From the NCBI GenBank assembly GCA_948567375.1, contig OX419756.1, positions 26,984,333 to 27,048,332 on the forward strand: a stretch of DNA of 64,000 nt, given 5' to 3'. The notes beneath the pieces are model-generated. The model was not told the origin of the DNA. It made no database searches and saw only the letters and a program-made list of their open reading frames with translations. Positions within the stretch are counted from its first letter, which is position 1. Every line of letters begins with the position of its first letter. Made by a program: the position numbers and the translations under genes. The stretch is from Lunularia cruciata. Its lineage: Eukaryota; Streptophyta; Marchantiopsida; Lunulariales; Lunulariaceae. This document shows, piece after piece, positions 57,452-64,000 of the stretch.

Positions 57452-59141
57452 TCCTCTATATTGCCAAATGCAAGTAAGATCTTTATTAATAGAGGGCAGT
57501 AAGCCATAGAAAAGTGCAAACCATTCTAGAAGGGTCAGGAGGAAGTTTGAGAGAGGATTATGGAAGCATTCTTTTTACTTTTGTGGATAATAGAATGTTT
57601 TAAAATATTTTAAATTGTTTCACAATTTTATTTTTCTTTTCTTGGTGCTCACAATCTGTCACTTATGTAGTCCCACTATCCCAGCAGAGAAGGAAGTGTA
57701 GGGTTTGCATGGCTTTTTTCTGACCAGGATGCTTATTCCACAAGTAATTGTTCCTTGTTTTGTCAAGTCAAAATGTGACATTCTTCATGCAATAAAAAAG
57801 AACATTTTCTAAAATTCATGTTATTTTAAAATTAATTTTAAAACATTTAAAAATGACCTATTTTAAAACAAGAAAAAACAAACATTTCACTAGAGAGGAT
57901 AAAATCTAGAAGAGTGTTAAAGGTCTTTATCATATATATAGATATATATATTCAACACCTGTATGGCTACTTTATTACCAAGAGAATCCCATGTGTAGCA
58001 TTATGTCACATATGTTGGGAGCATCTCCCAACCAAAGGAATGTCTCTTGACCGCAGATTAATATTTTTATAATTCAAAAATTCCTAAAAAAGAGAATAAT
58101 CAAGACTCTTACTCCCTATTTCTTCCTTAACAAAGCAATTATTCAAGGTGTGTTATGTACATATACATCACAATACAAGGTACAATATACATTGTTATCA
58201 ATATCATACACTATAGAAACATAATTCATATAAGAAGTTGCATATAAAATCTAAAGAGCCACAATCAAAACTCAAATGGTGTACCCTCTACCAATGAGCA
58301 TTAATTATACTCATTGAGCTAGACCCACTCTAGTATAGAGAATCAAGTTATTTTTGCTAGCTCTGTCCACCATAGCCAAGAGCTCAAAGGTCCAACATAG
58401 AAGAAGTGAACTCTTTGGAGCTCCGCTTTGAGGTAAAATTTTCCCTAAGAAGCCAAAGATTTTAGTCTCCACATTCAATGGTATTGATAGTACCAATGGT
58501 GCAAATGATAGCTTTAAGAATGAAATAAAATATACTTATGTATATTTTATGGAAGAGGAGTGTGGATAGTACATCTGGAAGATGTACTTTCTATACTCTA
58601 CATCCTCCCATATCCAAAAAGATATTTTCACTTCAATCTAAACTCATTGGCTTGAAGAAGAACTCTATATGTCTTCTTGATACTAATTATACTACCCATA
58701 ATTTTAGTGCAAATAGTCCATCACCAAGACAACATCATGATAAAATACAATAACATACACCAAAATCTCCATTATTTAGATTGGATACTTCAACAACTCC
58801 TATATGTATTGATAAAGATACCACAAGAACTCCAATCAACTTACATGCATGCCAACTTAGTACTATCTCCTCATCTATCTCACTATGCCAATATGCACTT
58901 ATTTGATCATGTTGGTTGGTACATGGGTTTCTACTCAACTTACCTGCATCATTGTTCACCACTCATGGTGTCTATTCAAGCAACCATGAAAAAATACTCT
59001 TGAAAAATCCAGGCCCATCATGCAAGCTTCTTTGAAAGCTTGTGGGAATCCATCAACCAATTTAATGGTTGATGATTAATGATGAGAGTGAAGGGGTTTC
59101 AAAACAAGTAATGTAAAAAATGTGCTACTTCCACATTTTTG
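57452..59141. other. Spacer, nothing recognised
   Basis: AT-rich. The open frames between 58311 and 59003 on both strands have no domain I can name. Some of it probably belongs to the Ty3/gypsy fragment that follows. Confidence 0.4.
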
Positions 59142-60110
59142 CTAAATAATCCTCCTTGTATGAATAGTACTTGGACTCCATTGAATTATTGAGAAACTTG
59201 TATAGGCAACTACAAACTCTTTTCCCTCATCATCTTGTTGGATGGGCACTTCTCCAAGCCCTAACATACTATTATTAGTATGAACTTGGAATGTGTATCC
59301 TTTGATTTGTCTTTTGAGGATAGGAGAGGATGTCAACTTCTCCTTGAGCTGCTCATCTCTCCAACACCATTCAAGTAATCTTGGTTAGCTTAATCAAGGC
59401 CTTGGTGATTGCACTATATCCTCTAACATATTGGCAATAAATTTTGTCCAATCCAAGGAATTCTCACACCCTACTCACATCTTTAGGTTGAAGAATACAT
59501 GTAATAACCTCATCTTTGGTCTGCTAAACACTAAGTATACCAAGATAGATAATATGACCTAAATACTCACCCTATTCTTCAAGGAATCTACACTTCCCAT
59601 GATGTAATTTGAATAAATGAGATCTCATTCTCTCAAACAGCTCAAAAAAATGTCTCTCATTCTACTTCATGGTATATATCATAGTGTAATCAATATGACA
59701 TTAAGAAAAATTTAATCTTATCCATGACTTTGTGGAACTCAAAAAAAGTGTTGTTTAATCCAAATGGTAAGAGCCATCATTGATACAATAATCCTTACCA
59801 TGAAGACCAATAGTCTACAATGTTATCTTGGCCTTGTCCTCCTCCTTGATTGGAAATTGATAGTATCTTTTTCAAAGATCCAAAGTACTTTGCATGCCCA
59901 ATTTCATCAAAGATCTCTTCCGGTGTAGACATAATATATCAATCAACCATAGGAGTTTATTGGTAGATGAGACGGTAATCTCCATACATCTTCCTATCCT
60001 TGTAGTTTCTATTCATATCCTTCTTTGCTTGAATTATTATGGCTGAAGCATACTCTTCATGTGAGATCTCCACCAAACTATCCTCAAAAAAGTCTCAAAT
60101 CAAGGCTCTC
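59142..60110 (-). pseudogene. Ty3/gypsy reverse transcriptase and RNase H fragment, third family
   Basis: Readable on the minus strand with stops: 'VEISHEEYASAIIIQAKKD', 'MYGDYRLINKLL', 'RYYQFPIKEEDKAKITL', 'KCRFLEEXGEYLGHI', 'VSRVXEFLGL', and in the open frame 59142-59336 'MTSSPILKRQIKGYTFQVHT' then 'LGEVPIQQDDEGKEFVVAY'. This spans RT to the start of RNase H. In the RNase H the usual T-D-A-S is T-N-N-S, so the catalytic aspartate is lost. It differs from both other Ty3/gypsy families here. Confidence 0.75.
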
Positions 60111-60525
60111 TCCATATTACTATACTTGTAGAGATATAATTAGTTAGCTTAATGTAAATACCATGTCCTTTTAGAGCACTCAAATACTTCATATTGAAAG
60201 TAAAACAACTTATGCAACTCCTCAATAATCTCTAAAACCTCTAAAACCTCTCTTTTCCCCTCTTGTAAGCTTGGTCTAATGTTTGGCTCCCAATTATTGT
60301 TTATAACTATTAAAGAGGGAGAAGAAGAATTATAGGTTACTACAACAAGACCTTCAGAGTAATACTATCATGCCCTCAATTGCTAGAGTCGACAACCTCA
60401 AAGGAAAAACCTCAAATTGCTTTGGTCACAAGCTCTATATATCGTCTAATTACATCCCAAGTAGACGGCATGTATATCCGAAGTAGACCTATGAGCCGGC
60501 CTGTCTCTCACTCAGGATGAACCTC
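60111..60525. other. Spacer between two Ty3/gypsy elements
   Basis: No domain recognised. It ends at the TGATG that starts the following LTR. Confidence 0.4.
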
Positions 60526-61180
60526 TGATGGCTATTATGGTAGCGCACCATGGACTAAGAAGGCAAAGAACCCCAACTCCATCATACTCCTCCAAGGCTA
60601 ACACTCCAAGGATCAAGACATTGCTCACTAGAGAACTCAATGAAAGAGAGATAGTTGCAAATGAAAGGGATGATGAGTACGTCCTCACCCCTTGTTTATA
60701 TACTTGTAAAATAGTTACACACCAAAGTTACTAATTACTGGAGTAACTTAAGTTACTAGGCTAAAAGTCAAGTAAATTCAAAATGTATAAAGGAATATCT
60801 ATCCACATGGGCATATTCCACTAAGCATATGATCTTATCTTGACCCAACCACTAAGTCAAGGATTCCTTCACATGGGCTATCCTTGGACTATAGAAGAAC
60901 AAAACAAGAAGGCTCGCAGGCCCAAGAGTTCTCGACTCTTTCCTCAAAGCCAAACACCTAGGAATAATATCAAGTCAACACACTAGAATCCAAAATAGTG
61001 GTGCTCATATTTTCCACTTCCTCTAAAGTTAGGTCCCCTTTATCTTAGCTATGAATAACTTTAGTTAATCATGACTAATATAGAACCATCCTTTATCTCT
61101 ATAGAAATAATACCTCTCAAGTACTTGTAATAAGAAGCTAAATATCACAAAACCACACACATGCACAAATGGCTGTTACA
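60526..61180 (-). repeat. 3' LTR of the right-hand Ty3/gypsy element
   Basis: Read on the minus strand it starts TGTAACAGCC directly after a purine-rich tract (GGAGGTAAA) and ends CATCA, giving TG...CA termini and a length of 655 bp. The left border is supported by similarity to the other copy, which begins at TGATG 15812. The open frame at 60528-60734 inside it is taken as chance. Confidence 0.7.
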
Positions 61181-61228
61181 TTTACCTCCATACTAAGTTT
61201 TCACTTTGTCCTCAAAGTGAAGGTCTCT

Positions 61229-62127
61229 CTACCTTCTATGATACATCTTCAACTTATCATGGTTAGTCCTACCAAAGTGTCTTCCTCCCAACTCCTTGAG
61301 ATCATAGGTGTAATTGCTCCACACCTTCTCCACTATGAAAGGTCCAAAGTACTTAGGCAAAAACTTCTTTTGCACTCTCTTGAATTTAATAGAATCAAAC
61401 AACATAACCCAATCACCTTCTTTGAAAGGCTCCACCTTCTTCTTTCCTTGCCTCTGGTCATAGCTCTCCTTTTGTTTCCTTTGGGCTTGCTCCACTCAAA
61501 CCATAGCAATTGCTCTTGCCTCTTCCAACTCCACGAGTTGTTCCTTCCTTGACTTCTCTGCATCACCTCCTTGTGATTTCTTCAATCTCATATGAATGCT
61601 TTGGAAGGTAGGAAGATCAAAGTGAATAGCTACGGTAGACTCAATACCATATACCAATTGAAATGGAGAATACCCGATGGAAGTCTTCAGTGTTGTCCTA
61701 TACTCCCATAAAACTGCATGAATCCTCTTGTCCCAATGATGTTTAGCCCTCTCCATTTTTGCATCTTTGGCCAACATCATGTGCAAGGTCTGATTGGTTC
61801 TCTCTACCAAGCCATTGGAATTTGGCTTATAGGATGTAGTTACTCTATGTATGATAGAGAAATGTTGTAGCATGGCTGTAGTAATGCTTCATGTAAACTC
61901 TCTTCCTCTATTAGAACCAACTCCAAAGGGCATCCAAACCTAGTGATAATGTGTTCATAAAGAAATCTACCAACTTCATCCTGATTTTCATTCTTGTCCC
62001 TCAATGGTATGGCCTCAACCCACTTGGTAAGATAATCAGTAACTACCATAATATACCGATTGTTCCTTGGGGTTCTATTCAGAGGACCTACAAAATCAAT
62101 TCTCCACTTCTCAAAAGGTCTTAGCAA
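61229..62127 (-). pseudogene. Integrase of the right-hand Ty3/gypsy element
   Basis: The open pieces, in protein order, are 62127-61840, 61873-61496 and 61495-61229. The first catalytic D is in 'WRIDFVGPL'. The second should lie in S-D-x-G; in the shifted frame it reads 'SNRGREFT', so D has become N. The glutamate is kept in 'PNSNGLVERTNQTL'. The C-terminal module reads 'KKFLPKYFGPFIVEKVWSNY' and ends in 'GRTNHDKLKMYHR'. No chromodomain follows. One frameshift and the D-to-N change make it inactive. Confidence 0.85.
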
Positions 62128-62587
62128 TAGAATTGATCTAATTGGTGGAGTGGATGTATTTCTAGCAAAATCTTGACAAACATGACAAGTTTTGCAATAA
62201 ATTTCTTAATCCTTGAAAATTCCTCTCCAATGGTAATGTGCATCTAGAATCTTGAAAGCAATCACCTTTCCTTCAAAGTGTCGTCCACACACTAAACCTT
62301 CATGAAACTCCTTTATAAGTAGGATAGACTCTTCCTTACCCACAGCTCTTTAAAGTAGACCATCTGCTCCTTGGTGAAAAAGAATATCCTCCACCATTGT
62401 GTAAGGTCTAGATCTTGCAGCAAGGGCCTTCCTCTCCCTAACATGCATCCCTTCTAGATAGTTACCTTTTGTCACAAAATCCACAATCTCCTTGTACTCC
62501 ATTGGAACCACTTGAGTAACTGAGATTGTCATGAGCTCCTCATACAAGAAGGAATCATCCACTAGCTCATCTCCATCATGATCATGA

Positions 62588-63373
62588 TCACAAATCAGCA
62601 TTTGCATGTTTCTTTCTTGGCCTATCCTCTATGGTGTATTCATACTCAGACAAGAGTATCATCCACTTGGCTAGTCTCCCTTCAACATTAGGCTTGTTGA
62701 AGATGTACTTCAAAGCCTTGTGATCCGTGATAATGGTGACTTTCCCTCCAATCAAGTAGTGTCTAAACTTCGTGAGACCAAAGATCACTGCCAACCCTTC
62801 TATCTCTGTGATAGAGTAGTTCTTTTATGCTGAAACCATCTGCCTACTAGCATAAGCTATTGGATGATCATGCCCATCTTGGTCTAATTGACTAAGAGTG
62901 CATCCTATAGCTATATTAGAAGCATTAGTGTAGAGGATGAAAGGCTTACTCCAGTCAGGTTTAGCAAGAATTGGAGCTACAATAAGGGATTGCTTGAGCT
63001 CCTCAAAAGCTTTGAGAGCCTCCTTGTCTTCCAAAATCACCATGTAATCTACACCCTTCTTCATGTAGCTGGTCAATGCATAAGCCTTGTTGGAAAATGA
63101 GAAGATGAACCTCCTATAGTATCCAACCATCCCCAAGAATTGACGTAAATTTGTCAAGCTTGAAGGGAATGGAAAGTCTGAGATTTTCCTCACCTTCTCA
63201 AGATCAACTGCTATTCCATCCTCGGAGATGATGTGCCTCAAAAGTAGACCTTCTTCACATCCAAAAATGCACTTCTTTGGGTTGAGTGATGCATTTGCCT
63301 CATCCAAGTGTTGCAAGACCTTGATTAGGTGCTCAAAGTGCTCCTCCATAAGTTGAAAGATTATCTCCATCAC
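62588..63373 (-). pseudogene. Reverse transcriptase C-terminus and RNase H
   Basis: Two nearly joined open pieces, 63373-62825 and 62794-62588. The first has 'HFEHLIKVLQHLDEANASLN', 'KCIFGCEEGLLLRHIISEDG', 'LRQFLGMVGYYRRFI' and 'KPDWSKPFILYTNASNIAIG'. The second has 'FRHYLIGGKVTIITDHKALK' and 'AKWMILLSEYEYTIEDRPRK'. The RT fingers and palm with the Y-x-D-D pair are missing upstream. The first RNase H aspartate (T-D-A-S) is N in 'YTNAS'. The piece 62607-62350 continues towards the integrase zinc finger. Confidence 0.85.
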
Positions 63374-64000
63374 TAATCTTGAGAACTAGCTGATGAAGGT
63401 GGTAGTATTTCTGTAGCTGTACTAATACTCTCTCCAAGATCCTTCACCAAAGTTTGCAAAATTGCTTTTACTCCACTACACTCATGTCCTTTTTGAAGTC
63501 CTTCCACTCCACAAACCTCACACAACTCCTTGGTCTTAGATCTTCTCCCTCCCAATCTTGGTGAAGAAGGTCCAACATGCAAACCCAAGTCAAGTTAGCC
63601 TCTCCTTTCTCTCAATCTCTTGCTCTTAAAAATCAATGGACATGAAATTGCCTTATGTCCCTTCTCTCCACATAAAAAGCACTTAGACTCACTCTTTCCT
63701 CCAAGTGGTGTAGGTTTTTGGATCTTCTCAACACTCTCTTCAAATTCTATTCTAAACTCTCTTCTCCTCAAATCCACCCCTATAAATCACCTCAAACCCT
63801 TGGAGAACCTTGCGTAGCCTCAAATTCTACTCTTGGTGACCCTCCATCTTCCCAAGATGAGTCTAAACACTCAAACATGTTTTTTGTTGCTCTCACATTC
63901 CTCATGCATGAAATCTAAACTCTACAAAATTGACCCTTCCTCACAATGTCAATCAAATCTTGAAATTGGTATGTTAGTCAAATCTTGCAACTTGATCACA
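63373..64000 (-). pseudogene. gag part of the right-hand Ty3/gypsy element, cut by the window edge
   Basis: The knuckle C-X2-C-X4-H-X4-C is in 'CFLCGEKGHKAISC' (63777-63595). Downstream, 63588-63373 has 'CEVCGVEGLQKGHEC', a further Cys-rich piece. This passes almost at once into the RT C-terminus at 63373, without protease or RT palm. The rest of gag and the 5' LTR lie beyond 64000. Confidence 0.7.

Overview
The window is nuclear DNA of a land plant. Two spliced genes support this. One encodes a CCCH zinc-finger protein of the plant C3H11/C3H21 (animal ZC3H15/DFRP1) family and the other a 20S proteasome alpha-2 subunit of exactly the plant length (235 aa). Both have GT-AG introns and neutral base composition, and both lie in a sea of AT-rich, decayed retrotransposons (Ty3/gypsy, a non-LTR element and a Mutator-like transposase). 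I cannot fix the species. Short introns in the genes and extreme AT-richness of the repeats would suit a moss or other seed-free plant, but this is a guess.

Layout. 1-4.3 kb: AT-rich repeats with two LTR-like arms in inverted orientation. 4.9-7.3 kb: the complete CCCH gene (8 coding exons, 378 aa), followed by gene-like but unrecognised sequence to about 9 kb. 9.2-15.6 kb: fragments of one non-LTR retrotransposon family, a short inverted-repeat element, a GC-richer island of possible organellar origin and a tandem duplication. 15.8-20 kb: a decayed minus-strand Ty3/gypsy copy carrying a 195-bp insertion, then an LTR of another family. 20-25.4 kb: AT-rich DNA with no recognisable gene. 25.5-29.0 kb: the best copy of the non-LTR element. 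29.26-37.87 kb: the proteasome alpha-2 gene, with one 5.8-kb intron built of diverged repeats. 39.4-50.2 kb: more non-LTR copies, one of them split by a Ty3/gypsy chromovirus-like element. 50.6-51.3 kb: a single-exon secreted protein resembling the plant self-incompatibility S1 family. 53.0-57.5 kb: a broken Mutator-like transposase on the minus strand. 59.1-64 kb: two further minus-strand Ty3/gypsy elements; the second runs off the right edge.

The most interesting item is the non-LTR family. It has an N-terminal C2H2 finger, a reverse transcriptase, a C-terminal CCHC knuckle and an R2-like restriction-endonuclease-like domain, and a 3' end with a conserved GGGGC-TTA-GCCCC hairpin and no poly(A). 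At least seven copies or fragments lie in 64 kb. Elements with this architecture are mainly known from animals and protists; land-plant non-LTR elements are mostly L1 and RTE with an AP endonuclease. The second is the repeat-built intron of the proteasome gene. All coordinates of decayed elements are approximate, read by eye from the sequence.
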